Assembly: GCF_026547205.1 (NCBI RefSeq)
Contig: NZ_CP106877.1
Span: 822,001-886,000, forward strand
DNA: 64,000 bases
Direction of reading: 5' to 3'
From: Fervidibacillus halotolerans
GTDB lineage: Bacteria; Bacillota; Bacilli; Bacillales; Caldibacillaceae
Part shown: positions 17,888 through 27,638 of the stretch, piece by piece
Position numbering within the stretch: the stretch's first letter is position 1
Layout of the letters: every line of letters begins with the position of its first letter
Translations under genes and position numbers: made by a program
The notes under the pieces: generated by a model
What the model saw: the letters and a program-made list of their open reading frames with translations, nothing else
Database searches by the model: none
Told to the model about the DNA's origin: nothing

Positions 17888-19372
17888 ATGAGTCAAGAAG
17901 AACACCAAGAAGTGGAAAAGGAATTGGATTCTCAACCAAATAAATATATGCAGATTAAAAAATTCCATTTCGTTATGATTATGTTTCTTCTCGTATTTTT
18001 GACTGCAGGTATTACGACATTTGCCTTATCTTTCGGTGATGAAAAGGTTGTAGAAAAAATCCAAGTACGCGATCGGGTCGAGTTTGCAAAACTATATGAA
18101 ACCTTCGAACGAATCAAGTCCAACTATATTGATCAAATCGATGAGGAAACATTGATTGAAGGTGCAGTAAACGGGATGGTGGAAGCGATTGAGGATCCGT
18201 ATTCAGACTATATGACTGTAGAGGAATCGAAGTTATTTCAGGAAAATATAACTTCCTCCTTTGAAGGAATTGGTGCACATATAGAAGAGAAGGATGGATA
18301 TATTGTCATCGTTGCGCCGATTAAAGGTTCTCCTGCGGAAAAAGCGGGATTGAAGGCAAATGATATGATTATCGAAGTGGACGGAAAAAGCATTCAAGGA
18401 ATGAGCGCCCAGGAAGCTGTTACATTAATCCGAGGTGAAAAAGGTACGGTAGTGGAGTTAACGATTATGCGTCCTGGAATCGACGATCCGATTAAAGTGA
18501 AAATTACACGAGATGTCATTCCGATTGAAACGGTATATAGTGAGATGTTGGACGACCATATTGGAAAAATTCAAATCACTTCTTTTTCCGAACATACCTT
18601 TGATGAATTAGAGGAACATCTAACTCATTTAGAAAAACATGGAATGAAAGGCCTGATCTTAGATTTAAGGCAAAATCCAGGAGGGCTTCTCGATCAAGCG
18701 ATTAAAATTGCTAGCGAATTTGTTCCGAAGGGTGAAGTCCTTTACCAAATGGAATATAAAGACGGAAGTAGAGATAAGCAATTATCGAATAAGGAGAACC
18801 CCTTTGAGTACCCCCTTGCAGTCGTTGTTGACGGTGGAAGTGCAAGCGCATCAGAAATTGTTGCAGCTGCTTTAAAGGAATCGGCAGGGGTACCGGTCGT
18901 CGGTGAAAAAACGTACGGAAAGGGTACAGCTCAAACGAATGTTCCCTTTACAGACGGTTCCAGTTTGAAATTGACGACGGCAAAATGGTTGACTCCGAAG
19001 GGCAATTGGATTCATGAAAAAGGTTTGGAACCAAATTACCTTGTTCCGATGCCCGATTACGCGAACCTGCCCTATATAGATCCGGAACTCCAATTAAAGG
19101 AAAATACGGTAAGTGAACACGTAACGACCATTGAAACAATGTTGGATGTACTCGGTTATGACCCGGGAACGATTGATGGATTATACGATAAAGATACAAA
19201 ACAGGCGGTTATCGAATTTCAGAAGGCATTTGATTTAGATGAAACGGGAGTTGTAACGGGAGAGACGACCGTAAAAATTATGGAACAATTAAGAAACAAA
19301 CTTATCGAGGAAGACCCACAAATTCAAAAAGCTATGGAATTAGTAAACGAACAAATTGAAAAGACGAAGTGA
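17888..19372 (+). CDS. ctpA: Carboxy-terminal processing protease CtpA (S41)
   Basis: A 494-aa serine protease. One N-terminal membrane anchor lies at residues 25-48, followed by a PDZ domain (FEGIGAHIEEKDGYIVIVAPIKGSPAEKAG, then GEKGTVVELTI). The S41 core has the catalytic Ser in VVDGGSASASEIVAAAL and Lys in GEKTYGKGTAQ. The C-terminus carries a peptidoglycan-binding domain (LDVLGYDPGTIDGLYDKDTKQAVIEFQ). This is the membrane-anchored Bacillus CtpA/CtpB type, acting outside the cytoplasm. It follows yodJ by 93 bases, giving a cell-wall pair. Confidence 0.93.
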   Translation: MSQEEHQEVEKELDSQPNKYMQIKKFHFVMIMFLLVFLTAGITTFALSFGDEKVVEKIQVRDRVEFAKLYETFERIKSNYIDQIDEETLIEGAVNGMVEAIEDPYSDYMTVEESKLFQENITSSFEGIGAHIEEKDGYIVIVAPIKGSPAEKAGLKANDMIIEVDGKSIQGMSAQEAVTLIRGEKGTVVELTIMRPGIDDPIKVKITRDVIPIETVYSEMLDDHIGKIQITSFSEHTFDELEEHLTHLEKHGMKGLILDLRQNPGGLLDQAIKIASEFVPKGEVLYQMEYKDGSRDKQLSNKENPFEYPLAVVVDGGSASASEIVAAALKESAGVPVVGEKTYGKGTAQTNVPFTDGSSLKLTTAKWLTPKGNWIHEKGLEPNYLVPMPDYANLPYIDPELQLKENTVSEHVTTIETMLDVLGYDPGTIDGLYDKDTKQAVIEFQKAFDLDETGVVTGETTVKIMEQLRNKLIEEDPQIQKAMELVNEQIEKTK

Positions 19373-19427
19373 GAAGTGGAAATATCATCTCAATTGTTTT
19401 TCCCACCATTCGGACCAAAACAAATTT

Positions 19428-19465
19428 AACACCGGGGAGGTTTATTTTCCTTCCTCGGTGTTTTT
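19428..19465 (+). terminator. Terminator after ctpA
   Basis: Imperfect stem AACACCGGGGAGG with CCTTCCTCGGTGTT, followed by TTTTT. Confidence 0.8.
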
Positions 19466-19781
19466 CAAATGATTATATGTTTTTTGCATGCTTAACCACT
19501 TTTTCATAACAGATGGAAACTATATGTTTTCGATTCCCACCTTTGCTACTGTAAAAATATTTATTCTATCGTAATCAAAAGGACAAAGGGAAGGCCTGAT
19601 TAATCTTTTTGAAAAAAGGTAGGGACCTTTCTGCCATTGGAACTAAGCGTCGACGGAAGGATCTTTTGTCCATAAATCATCGGACATATGCGAACCGTAC
19701 CACTTTTCGTTGAAAAGCGAACAGATGTAATCGCCCCTTTTTATAGGAATGTCGAATGTAGGGGGATTGAAATGAATCACC
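19466..19781. other. Non-coding gap
   Basis: About 315 bases between the ctpA terminator and the 3' end of the minus-strand Hsp20-like gene. I find no frame with coding character on either strand and no clear hairpin with a T run. Confidence 0.5.
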
Positions 19782-20222
19782 TCATATATACGTGTCAATA
19801 TCAATTTCACTATACTGCCAATCGATATTTTTCGGTATACGAATTTCTAAAATGCCATCTTTAAAAACTGCTCTAGCTCCTTTTTTTTTCACCGTCACTG
19901 GTAAAATGATGATATAAGGATGTTCCTCTGAAAAAACTCCATTAATAAAACATTTATTGATACTGTAATAGATTTTCAAATCTTTCAATACGTTCGCATC
20001 ATCGATTGGAATTCGAATATAGACAAATTCATGGGTTTCAAAAACTTGCTCATTCAATGATTTTTTTTCGGCTGAAACATCCTTATTCGGAGCAATTTGG
20101 AACATCGAAGGAAGATCGGAGACCATATTTTTCATCCATTTTTCTAAGGAAGATTGGAACTCTTTTTCATTAAATGGTTTCAATGGATCCATACTTTCTT
20201 TAAATAAATTCCAGGGAAACAT
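19782..20222 (-). CDS. Hsp20/alpha-crystallin-like protein
   Basis: About 146 aa. The N-terminal half is a helical region (MFPWNLFKESMDPLKPFNEKEF..); the C-terminal half has the alpha-crystallin beta-sandwich pattern ending in GARAVFKDGILEIRIPKNI, equivalent to the family's A-F-x-GvLxv-P signature. The I-x-I motif that drives oligomer assembly is not evident. The start ATG 20222 has TAGGTG at correct spacing; the longer form would add seven residues. In Bacillus such divergent Hsp20 proteins are often spore-coat associated (CotM/GerT type), which is inference here. Confidence 0.72.
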   Translation of the reverse strand: MFPWNLFKESMDPLKPFNEKEFQSSLEKWMKNMVSDLPSMFQIAPNKDVSAEKKSLNEQVFETHEFVYIRIPIDDANVLKDLKIYYSINKCFINGVFSEEHPYIIILPVTVKKKGARAVFKDGILEIRIPKNIDWQYSEIDIDTYI

Positions 20223-20384
20223 GTTTAAGCACCTACTTCCCATGTATATAGTTACAATATGTAAAAAAAGGATTTTCGTGAAAAATCCTTTTCTCTATAA
20301 TCTCTAAAAGTTTATGTTTGTTGTTTGAAATTCCATTCTAGCAATTTTACGATTATAGTAATAGTTGATAAAGGGGGAATCCGT

Positions 20385-21164
20385 TTGTTACAAAAAACGG
20401 CTTTCATCACTGGTGGAGCAACTGGAATTGGTAAAATTACTGCGTACTATTTGGCGGAAAAAGGGTGTAACATTATTCTTAATTACCGAAAAAGTGAAAA
20501 TGAGGCTAAAGATGTTGCTAACGAATTGAAGACGAAATTTTCTGTTGATGCGTATGTATTAGGAGGGGATGTGGCAAGTCCGTCCGATTGTAAACGGCTC
20601 TATGAACAGGTGACCGAACGTTCTGGGGGAGTTGATATTTTAATTCATAATGCGGGTCCTTACGTGCGGGAAAGAAAGAAAATGGTCGATTATCAGTTCG
20701 AAGAGTGGGAATATATTGTTAATGGAAATTTAAATAGTGTTTTTTATTTAAGTAAATTGTTTCTTCCCTATATGCAAAAGCAGAAATGGGGCCGGATTAT
20801 CACATTAGGTTTTGACCGAGCAGAAAGCGCACCGGGTTGGGCTTTTCGATCTGCCTTTGCTTCAGCGAAGTCCGGATTAGTTTCTTTAACGAAAACCCTC
20901 AGTTTAGAAGAGGCGGAAAATGGGATTACTGTAAATATGGTTTGTCCTGGGGATATTACGGATGAATGGAAAGAAAGGACAATTGAAGAGGCGAGGGGAG
21001 AAGTTGATTCTTCTACACCGATTGGAAGGCCAGGAACCGGGGAAGATGTAGCCCGGGTAATCGCCTTCCTATGTGATCGTTCTTCCGATTTTTTAACTGG
21101 AAATGTCATCCATGTTTCAGGTGGAAAGGATGTAATCGGCAAATGGCGGTACTCAAATGGATGA
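20385..21164 (+). CDS. SDR family protein lacking the catalytic Ser and Tyr
   Basis: A 259-aa short-chain dehydrogenase/reductase fold. TTG 20385 is chosen because AAGGGGG lies seven bases upstream and the protein then begins with the dinucleotide-binding strand (TAFITGGATGIGKITAYYLAEKG). NAG is replaced by HNAGP, which is acceptable. However, the usual Ser (ISS) reads TLGFD and the YxxxK motif reads FASAK, so only the Lys of the triad remains. The C-terminal VNMVCPGDI and GxVIHVSGG blocks are normal for the family. It may bind NAD(P) without normal reductase chemistry, or belong to a divergent subfamily. Confidence 0.85.
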   Translation: MLQKTAFITGGATGIGKITAYYLAEKGCNIILNYRKSENEAKDVANELKTKFSVDAYVLGGDVASPSDCKRLYEQVTERSGGVDILIHNAGPYVRERKKMVDYQFEEWEYIVNGNLNSVFYLSKLFLPYMQKQKWGRIITLGFDRAESAPGWAFRSAFASAKSGLVSLTKTLSLEEAENGITVNMVCPGDITDEWKERTIEEARGEVDSSTPIGRPGTGEDVARVIAFLCDRSSDFLTGNVIHVSGGKDVIGKWRYSNG

Positions 21165-21208
21165 AAAATCCGGGCAACCATTTACTTTATTCTGCAAATA
21201 AAAAAATT

Positions 21209-22570
21209 TTACTCCTTTTCCACCTTATAAAATAATTTTTTTTGAGTATAGACGAGTCGAGAAGCCAAACCGATCGCTCCTGCAGTTAAACCTGCGATTA
21301 ATCCGATCCAGTAACCAAAGGGTCCGAGGGATGTACTATTTGCAAGCAGGGCACCTAAAGGTAATCCAATGACCCAATAGGCGACTAGGGTAGTGACAAA
21401 GGTAATATTTACATCCTTATATCCCCGAAGAGCACCTTGAACAGATGCTTGAATCCCATCGGAAAATTGGAAAGCGAGGGCAAACATTAAAAAGGTTGCT
21501 GTTAGTTGTAGAACCTCTTCCTCTTTCGTGTACAACCCTGCTATATCATATTTAAAGATATAAAGTAAAAAGGCATTAACAGCTGCCATACCGACGGCCA
21601 ATCCTACCCCCAACCAACTGTATTGTTTTGCATCTTTGAAACGCCCGGATCCCGTTTCATAAGCGACTAAAATCGTCAACGCCATCGATACACTTAAAGG
21701 GAACATATACAAAATACTCGTAAAATTCACTGCTGCTTGATACGAAGCGATCGTGATTGTATCAAAATGGCTCATTAAAATGGTAATAACAGAGAAAATG
21801 CTGACTTCGAAAAAAATCGATAAACCGATAGGAATACCGATTTTAAATATCTCCTTCCATTTTTCCCACTGAATCGAATAAAATTGACTAAAAAGGTGAT
21901 ATTGGGAAAAGGGACGATGTTTGATGACAATCAGAATCGTGATCAACAGTACAATCCAGTACGTAATCGCAGAAGCAATACCAGCACCGATCCCACCGAG
22001 TTTCGGAAAGCCAAATTTTCCATATATAAATAAATAATTAAAAAAGACATTGATCGGAACAGACAATAAGGTAACGAACATTGTCGTTTTCGTTTGTCCT
22101 AATCCATCAATGAAACTCCTTAATACGTTATAAATAAACAAGGGAAAAATACCAAAACTTAAACAAATTAAATAATAGTACGCAATTCGTTGTACTTCTT
22201 GATCCAAGTTCATGACTTGAAGTAGCGGCTTTAACGAAAATACTCCGATCAATAAAATCCCCATTACAATAACAATGGCAACATAAATCGCTTGAATGAC
22301 AGATATTCGAATTTCCTCCTTTTTATTTCCTCCTAAAAGGGAAGAGACGATGGGAGTTGTTGCAATTAAAATCCCATTTAAGCCTGTATAAATCGGAGAC
22401 CATAAAGAACCGGCGATAGCAACACCTGCCAAATCCTTTGAGCTAACCTGCCCAGACATGGAGGTATCAAAAAATTGAACTAAGGATAACCCGATTTGAG
22501 TAATGAAAATCGGGATAAAAATGATGAAAAACATGCGAGTTTTCTCTTTTAATCGGTTTGTCTTATGCAT
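21209..22570 (-). CDS. MATE family multidrug efflux transporter
   Basis: A 453-aa integral membrane protein with about 12 predicted helices in two homologous halves. The family signatures are visible near the N-terminus (FIPIFITQIGLSLVQFFDTSMSGQVSS-DLAGVAIA) and at the start of the second half (GIPIGLSIFFEVSIFSVITILM). The family exports cationic drugs by Na+ or H+ antiport; the substrate is not predictable. Ribosome site GGGGGAAAA precedes the ATG. Convergent with the SDR gene, separated by 44 bases. A second, dissimilar MATE gene occurs at 60 kb in the same window. Confidence 0.92.
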   Translation of the reverse strand: MHKTNRLKEKTRMFFIIFIPIFITQIGLSLVQFFDTSMSGQVSSKDLAGVAIAGSLWSPIYTGLNGILIATTPIVSSLLGGNKKEEIRISVIQAIYVAIVIVMGILLIGVFSLKPLLQVMNLDQEVQRIAYYYLICLSFGIFPLFIYNVLRSFIDGLGQTKTTMFVTLLSVPINVFFNYLFIYGKFGFPKLGGIGAGIASAITYWIVLLITILIVIKHRPFSQYHLFSQFYSIQWEKWKEIFKIGIPIGLSIFFEVSIFSVITILMSHFDTITIASYQAAVNFTSILYMFPLSVSMALTILVAYETGSGRFKDAKQYSWLGVGLAVGMAAVNAFLLYIFKYDIAGLYTKEEEVLQLTATFLMFALAFQFSDGIQASVQGALRGYKDVNITFVTTLVAYWVIGLPLGALLANSTSLGPFGYWIGLIAGLTAGAIGLASRLVYTQKKLFYKVEKE

Positions 22571-22770
22571 AAGTTTTCCCCCATTCTTCGGACAGATGAA
22601 AAGCTCCTATTTACAGACAAAATGAATTATATCATAAAAGGATCAAAGAGGTAAGATGGTCTCTTGGAGCAGTTGTTTAGCAATTCATTTTTAATATTTC
22701 TAAAAAAATGTTCAAAGTTTGAAACAATATTATTCATCGATTCTTAAATAAATTAATAAGGGGGGATTCG

Positions 22771-23075
22771 ATGCCGACAAAAAGTGAATGAACGATTGCT
22801 GCGCTGATTTTTGGGGTTAGTTATTTATCGGTCCCCATGTTATTTGGGTGTTGAAAAGAGATGAGTCCCTTTATGTAGATTAATATGGGAAAGAATTTTT
22901 TAATTACGTACAATCTTTTTTACGCCATAATGTAATATTGATGTTTGTGTCGGTCGGGTTTGCTTTATTTTTCATCGTATTGATTTTTCAACTGCTTTTT
23001 ACTATTTACGCTGTAGTTCAAGCGTTAGATGGGAAATATGTAAAAATTCCTTTTATTATTCGTATTTTCCAATAA
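22771..23075 (+). pseudogene. Decayed DUF4870 (Tic20-like) membrane protein gene
   Basis: Translation of this stretch gives a protein interrupted by stops: TIAALIFGVSYLS, then a shift, IWVLKRDESLYVD, a TAA at 22881, YGKEFFNYVQSF, and a final LFTIYAVVQALDGKYVKIPF. The order GP-IIWLIKKDESPFVDE..GKEALNFQ..AAVKANDGE-YRYPLTIRF is the DUF4870 family pattern. An in-frame TGA is at 22789, a frame change lies near 22845, and part of the first helix is missing. A strong AAGGGGGG ribosome site remains in front of the ATG, so decay looks recent. Confidence 0.8.
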
Positions 23076-23218
23076 TCATTTCTATTTGTAAAAAAATAGT
23101 CTCCAAACAATTAGGAGGCTGATTTATTTCCAAAATCGCATCCTTCGTCCCCTATGACTGGTATGAAATTTTTCCTTTAAGCATAGGATAAACTAGAATG
23201 AAAAAAGGGGACAAGCCT

Positions 23219-23920
23219 ATGTTTCTACAAGACTATTATAAAAAAATAGGTGGACAAAGTTTGACGATTAGTTTCTATTTTACCTTCCAGGCCATCGCTA
23301 TGACGATTCTTTTTATATATATAAAACAGGATATAGTTGTCGTTTCAATCTTCCTTTTTCTTAGTTTTCTCTATTATTTCGGATCGATTTATTATTTACG
23401 AAAATCAATCCGAGTCCCAATTCCAGTTGCACAAAGGAAAAGCGAACAAACAGTCGGTTCCTATTTCTTAAAACAAGACCGTCACTTTCATTTCTTTTTT
23501 TCGCCCAAAGGCATTGCACAATATTCTACGAACATGAAAAAAATAAAAAATGGTTGGGAATTACAATTATTTTTTGAGAACAATCCTAGGATGTTTACCA
23601 CGATTAAACGAAAACAGAGATCATTTATCATTGAAAGCCTTGATTATTCAATTTTCGGAAGGATACAAATGGATGGGAAACTCGGTTATTTATATATCGG
23701 GGATACACCAATCCATTTAAGAAACGTTCATCCGTATGAATGGGAAGTGCGAATCGAAAATCGATTGTTCGCCCTGATGAAAATTGGTTGGTTACCGATT
23801 GCATATACGTCTACCTTTCCATTAAACACACCTTTTATTCGGTTTTATGAAAGTACAGAAACTGATATAGTGATGGAAGGATGCCTGATTCTCTTTTCCT
23901 TATTACATGAAATAAAATAA
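23219..23920 (+). CDS. Hypothetical membrane protein with tubby-like C-terminal domain
   Basis: About 233 aa. Two hydrophobic segments near residues 15-55 (SFYFTFQAIAMTILFIYI, VVVSIFLFLSFLYYFGSIYYL) are followed by a soluble beta-rich domain of about 165 residues (FLKQDRHFHFFFSPKGIAQYS...). The domain resembles the tubby/LURP-one C-terminal fold, but I have no diagnostic motif. The start ATG 23219 follows AAAAGGGG. Not recognised as a named family member; the role is unknown. Confidence 0.6.
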   Translation: MFLQDYYKKIGGQSLTISFYFTFQAIAMTILFIYIKQDIVVVSIFLFLSFLYYFGSIYYLRKSIRVPIPVAQRKSEQTVGSYFLKQDRHFHFFFSPKGIAQYSTNMKKIKNGWELQLFFENNPRMFTTIKRKQRSFIIESLDYSIFGRIQMDGKLGYLYIGDTPIHLRNVHPYEWEVRIENRLFALMKIGWLPIAYTSTFPLNTPFIRFYESTETDIVMEGCLILFSLLHEIK

Positions 23921-23999
23921 TTCCCTTTGGATACCATTATAGGTATAATAAGGATAATAAAGGGGAAAGGAATGGAAGTAAAAGGGGTGGACGATATTT

Positions 24000-24575
24000 A
24001 TGAAAAAAATTGTTATCGTGTTTGTTTTTCTTCTTCTTATCATGGCGGCTATTGATCGTTGGGTGATGAAAAATAAGGAACCGGAAAAGGTCACCAATAT
24101 CGATCAACAGGTAGAATTGGTACAAACAATTACGGAACCGAATGTTGGACTAGCGATCGGTGAGCAGGCTCCGGAATTTTCATTGGAAACATTAGATGGA
24201 GGAAATCTCTCTTTACAGGATCTTAAGGGAAAAGTCGTTCTTCTCAATTTCTGGGCTAGTTGGTGCCCACCATGCCGTGAAGAAATGCCAGATATGCAAA
24301 AGGTTTATGAACAGTATAAAGACGAAAATATTGAAATTGTTGCTGTAAATATGACCTATGGCAGAGAAACCGTCGAACAGGCGAAAAATTTTCAAGAACA
24401 ATTAAACTTAACTTTTCCAATTCCTTTAGATAAAAAGGCTGAAGTGACGAAACTGTATCAAATTATTCCAATTCCGACGAGTTATTTCATCGATCGAGAC
24501 GGAATTATCCGAGATAAACAAATCGGTCTTATGACGGAAGAGATGATGATTGAAAAATTGGAGAAAATCAAATGA
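24000..24575 (+). CDS. TlpA/ResA-type membrane-anchored thioredoxin
   Basis: A 191-aa protein with an N-terminal uncleaved signal anchor (IVIVFVFLLLIMAAIDRWVM) and a thioredoxin-like domain outside the membrane. The redox motif is FWASWCPPCREEMPDM; the cis-Pro loop is IPIPTSYFIDRDG and GEQAPEFSLETLDGG opens the domain. This is the AhpC/TSA family of ResA, StoA and YneN, which reduce apocytochrome c or spore proteins. Without neighbouring cytochrome genes, I cannot assign which. It is monocistronic, 70 bases upstream of dapF. Confidence 0.9.
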   Translation: MKKIVIVFVFLLLIMAAIDRWVMKNKEPEKVTNIDQQVELVQTITEPNVGLAIGEQAPEFSLETLDGGNLSLQDLKGKVVLLNFWASWCPPCREEMPDMQKVYEQYKDENIEIVAVNMTYGRETVEQAKNFQEQLNLTFPIPLDKKAEVTKLYQIIPIPTSYFIDRDGIIRDKQIGLMTEEMMIEKLEKIK

Positions 24576-24647
24576 CTGCATTGGTTCCGATGTTGATGGA
24601 ACCAATGATTACATATAAAATAAAAGAAAAAAGAAAAGAGGAACGAG

Positions 24648-25622
24648 ATGCAATCAATTCCATTTCGAAAAGTTCACGGTTCAAAAAATGATTTTCTCCT
24701 AATCGATGAAAACAATTTGTCCCAATCCCTTAACCCTTCGATGCGAAAAAAACTGGCCCAATCTTTATGTAATCGTACAAAGGGAATTGGAAGCGATGGA
24801 ATTCTTTTCATTCAGAAGAGTAAACATTGTGATGGGAAAATGGAAATTTATAATGCGGACGGTACGGTAGCGGCCATGTGCGGGAATGGTTTACGTTGTG
24901 CTGGCAGGTATATTATGGAACAGGTCGGGAAAGAGAAAATTGTCGTTGAAACGATGAAAGCCGATCTGTCCGTCCAAAAATATGGTGATGAAGACTCCAT
25001 TCCGTTTATCCAAGTGGAAATTTCACCGATTTCCTTCGATCCGGCTACTTTGCCATTTCATACCGATCAAAAACAGGTTATTAACGAAAAAATTCCAGGA
25101 TTATCAGATACCTTGTTATTTACTGCCGTCAGTGTACCGAATCCCCATCTCCTTTCAATCGTATCGAAGAAAGTTTTGTTAAGCGATGAGCTGTTTCGAA
25201 TCGCTTCTTATGTAAACGGAAAAAATCCGTACTTTCCAGATGGGGTGAATGTTAGTTTTATTTACCCGTTGAAAGAAGGGGAAATTTTCGTCCGTACTTA
25301 CGAACGGGGGGTTGGATTTACGAACGCTTGTGGTACGGCCATGTCCGCTGCAAGTATCGTTACCATTTTAAACGGTCTTCATCAATATGAAAAACCCCTT
25401 ACCGTATATAATCCGGGGGGATATGTGAAAACGATTGTACATAACGACAGTGGAACTTTATCGGTCGATTTGATTGGAAATGCCACCTATTGTTTTGATG
25501 GAAATGTGAATGTCAATTTCGAATCCGATTCCTTCGATTGGGTAAAAGAAAGAACGTATGAAGAAGAACGGGCGTATTCTTTATTGGAAAATAAAGCGAA
25601 GGAAGCGTTCAGTTCTTTGTAG
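24648..25622 (+). CDS. dapF: Diaminopimelate epimerase, long divergent form
   Basis: A 324-aa member of the DapF fold, which converts LL- to meso-diaminopimelate for peptidoglycan and lysine. The two active-site cysteines are in AAMCGNGLRCAGRY and TNACGTAMSAAS. GSKNDFLLIDENN matches the GxGNDF substrate loop. In usual DapF the second loop reads ERGVGET-ACGTG; here it reads ERGVGFTNACGTA, so the acidic residue after GVG is Phe. The protein is also ~40 residues longer than typical DapF (about 280). It may be a functional variant rather than a lost enzyme. Confidence 0.85.
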   Translation: MQSIPFRKVHGSKNDFLLIDENNLSQSLNPSMRKKLAQSLCNRTKGIGSDGILFIQKSKHCDGKMEIYNADGTVAAMCGNGLRCAGRYIMEQVGKEKIVVETMKADLSVQKYGDEDSIPFIQVEISPISFDPATLPFHTDQKQVINEKIPGLSDTLLFTAVSVPNPHLLSIVSKKVLLSDELFRIASYVNGKNPYFPDGVNVSFIYPLKEGEIFVRTYERGVGFTNACGTAMSAASIVTILNGLHQYEKPLTVYNPGGYVKTIVHNDSGTLSVDLIGNATYCFDGNVNVNFESDSFDWVKERTYEEERAYSLLENKAKEAFSSL

Positions 25623-25666
25623 CACGATAACGAATTGGCGGCGATTCTCTATGGGGATCGCCTTTT

Positions 25667-27511
25667 TTACTGAAATGATTTTGTATTTCTTTGTAAAAAT
25701 GAAAGAATCTCCTTTATCGGTTGGTCATTATTTGTTTGGAAATAGCCCTTAAAGGGATTTCCGACAGTTGAAAGGCGATTCAGCACAGTTGGCATGGAAA
25801 ATCCATCGGGAACCAAGGGTTTATGTAACTCTTCCCAAAAAATTGGTGCAGCGACACTCGCCTTTTCGTTTCCCCGTACCGAAAAGGGAGCGATTATCGT
25901 TTTTCCCTCTCCGTATTGCACATAATCGATATATAGCCGATTACGCCGTAGTTTCTTCAGACGTTCCGTTGTAAAATATGAATCCTTTTTTGTGGCTAAA
26001 TAATTAGCTATAAAATGTGCAAACATACGGGTATCTTCCCAAGTAAATGGAGACGTACTAGAAAAAGGGATATACAAATGCAATCCCCTTTTTCCAGAAA
26101 CTTTTAAAAACGCCGTTAATCCGAGTGGATCTATGATGTCCTCTTTTATTATAGAGGCGGCTTCGACTGCCAAGTGGAATTCGGCTTTTGATGGTGGATC
26201 GAGATCGATTACTAATTCGGAAGGATGTTTTCTTTCAATCGATCGAAAGGGAATATGAAATTCAATCGCCAACTGATTCCCGAGCCAAATTAATGTATGC
26301 ACATTATTGCATAGAATATACCGAATGCCCTTTTCTTCGTAAGTTTCTACAAAGTTTGGAGCGTATGTTGGACAATTTTTTTGAAAAAAAGCTTCACCGA
26401 ACATTCCGTGGGGATAGCGGATCACGGTTAACACTCGGTTTTTTAAAAAAGGGGACATGTACGGATATATTTTCCTTAAGTAGTCAATATAATCTTTTTT
26501 TCGTCCGGGTTCATTTTTCCATAATCGCTTATTTGGATGGGTAATTTCCACTTGTACGGGTTGGCTCTTTTCTAAAATTTGTTTAAAGGTACAGGATTTT
26601 GGCGAAGTATGAAACAAAAACTTGGAAAAATACGGTTCTCTTAATTTGTTTTCGTACCATTCTAAATAAAGTAACTCAACACATATGCTCGGGTTGATAT
26701 AAAGAAGCCGATCCTTTTTTAATTGGGCATTGGCTTTCACCACTTTTTCCAATGATTCCTTCTCTTTCTTTGTTAATCCGTTTTTGAATAGTCCGACCGG
26801 TCGGATTGCACCTAGCTCATCGTAAACACCCACATGAAAATATCCATTGGTTTGATCATAAGCGGTAATAAAAACATTTATTTTCTGCCAATTTTTCAAC
26901 TTTACCCATTCGTTTGATCTGATTCCTCGTCTCCAGCTACTATCTATCTGTTTGGCAACGATCCCCTCTCCACCATAGGCTAAAATTTTTTGCCACAAGA
27001 TGTTAAAATCCTTTTCATATGGAATCATTTGAATAAAGGGATCCCTTCGGACGATCGGTTTTTCAAATTTGGAAAAGGTCCGAATAAAGGATTGAAGCAG
27101 CTTTTTTCGTTCCACATACGGTTTGTTCTGTATGTTTGTTCCTTTCCATTCAAGTAAATCAAAAGCAAGGTAAGTGGCGGGATCTTCCTTTATAGCGAAT
27201 TGAATGTTTTCTTTTTTCTTCAATCGGCCGCGTCTTTGAACCTTTGAAAAATCACTTTTATATGGATTGACAAGAATCGTTAATTCACCATCTAGGATTA
27301 CAGGTAAGAGGGAAGCGAATTTGTTTCGGTATTTTTTAAAAAAATCATTCACCTCTGGAAATGAGGGGAGGAGATCCTTTCCATTTCTGCTAATGAATTG
27401 TACGTTTTCATCCAAATATAACAGGGCACGAAACCCATCGTATTTCGTTTCATATACCCATTGGTTTCCAATTGGAGGATTGAAAGTTATAGTCGGTAAC
27501 ATCGGTTTCAA
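25667..27511 (-). CDS. ligD: Bacterial NHEJ DNA ligase D (ligase + polymerase domains)
   Basis: A 614-aa LigD that seals double-strand breaks with Ku in dormant or stationary cells. The N-terminal ATP-dependent ligase domain has the nucleotidyl lysine K23 in ETKYDGFRA, then SRNGKDL and DGEL. The C-terminal half is the primase-polymerase domain with metal-binding DLDPP (near residue 436) and KVSGKRGLHLYIP. The phosphoesterase (PE) domain of Mycobacterium/Pseudomonas LigD is absent, which is the B. subtilis YkoU arrangement with ligase first. It is divergent from ku across about 130 bases, so both may be driven from one control region (sigma-G in B. subtilis). Confidence 0.95.
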   Translation of the reverse strand: MKPMLPTITFNPPIGNQWVYETKYDGFRALLYLDENVQFISRNGKDLLPSFPEVNDFFKKYRNKFASLLPVILDGELTILVNPYKSDFSKVQRRGRLKKKENIQFAIKEDPATYLAFDLLEWKGTNIQNKPYVERKKLLQSFIRTFSKFEKPIVRRDPFIQMIPYEKDFNILWQKILAYGGEGIVAKQIDSSWRRGIRSNEWVKLKNWQKINVFITAYDQTNGYFHVGVYDELGAIRPVGLFKNGLTKKEKESLEKVVKANAQLKKDRLLYINPSICVELLYLEWYENKLREPYFSKFLFHTSPKSCTFKQILEKSQPVQVEITHPNKRLWKNEPGRKKDYIDYLRKIYPYMSPFLKNRVLTVIRYPHGMFGEAFFQKNCPTYAPNFVETYEEKGIRYILCNNVHTLIWLGNQLAIEFHIPFRSIERKHPSELVIDLDPPSKAEFHLAVEAASIIKEDIIDPLGLTAFLKVSGKRGLHLYIPFSSTSPFTWEDTRMFAHFIANYLATKKDSYFTTERLKKLRRNRLYIDYVQYGEGKTIIAPFSVRGNEKASVAAPIFWEELHKPLVPDGFSMPTVLNRLSTVGNPFKGYFQTNNDQPIKEILSFLQRNTKSFQ

Positions 27512-27638
27512 TTTTCCTCACCTCTTAAATTAGTTTTCACAAATTCCGATCTTTTACTCGCCACCTTTTCAGCGACATCTTTTTTCAGCCGTTTAATTTA
27601 AAAAAAAGAGGAATACTAATGGAAAAAGGATGATTCAT

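Noticed and set aside
20266..20292. Hairpin AAAAGGATTTT/AAAAATCCTTTT in the divergent region before the SDR
   Set aside because: Looks like a terminator but lies between divergent starts; AT-rich pairing may be chance, so not listed as a feature.
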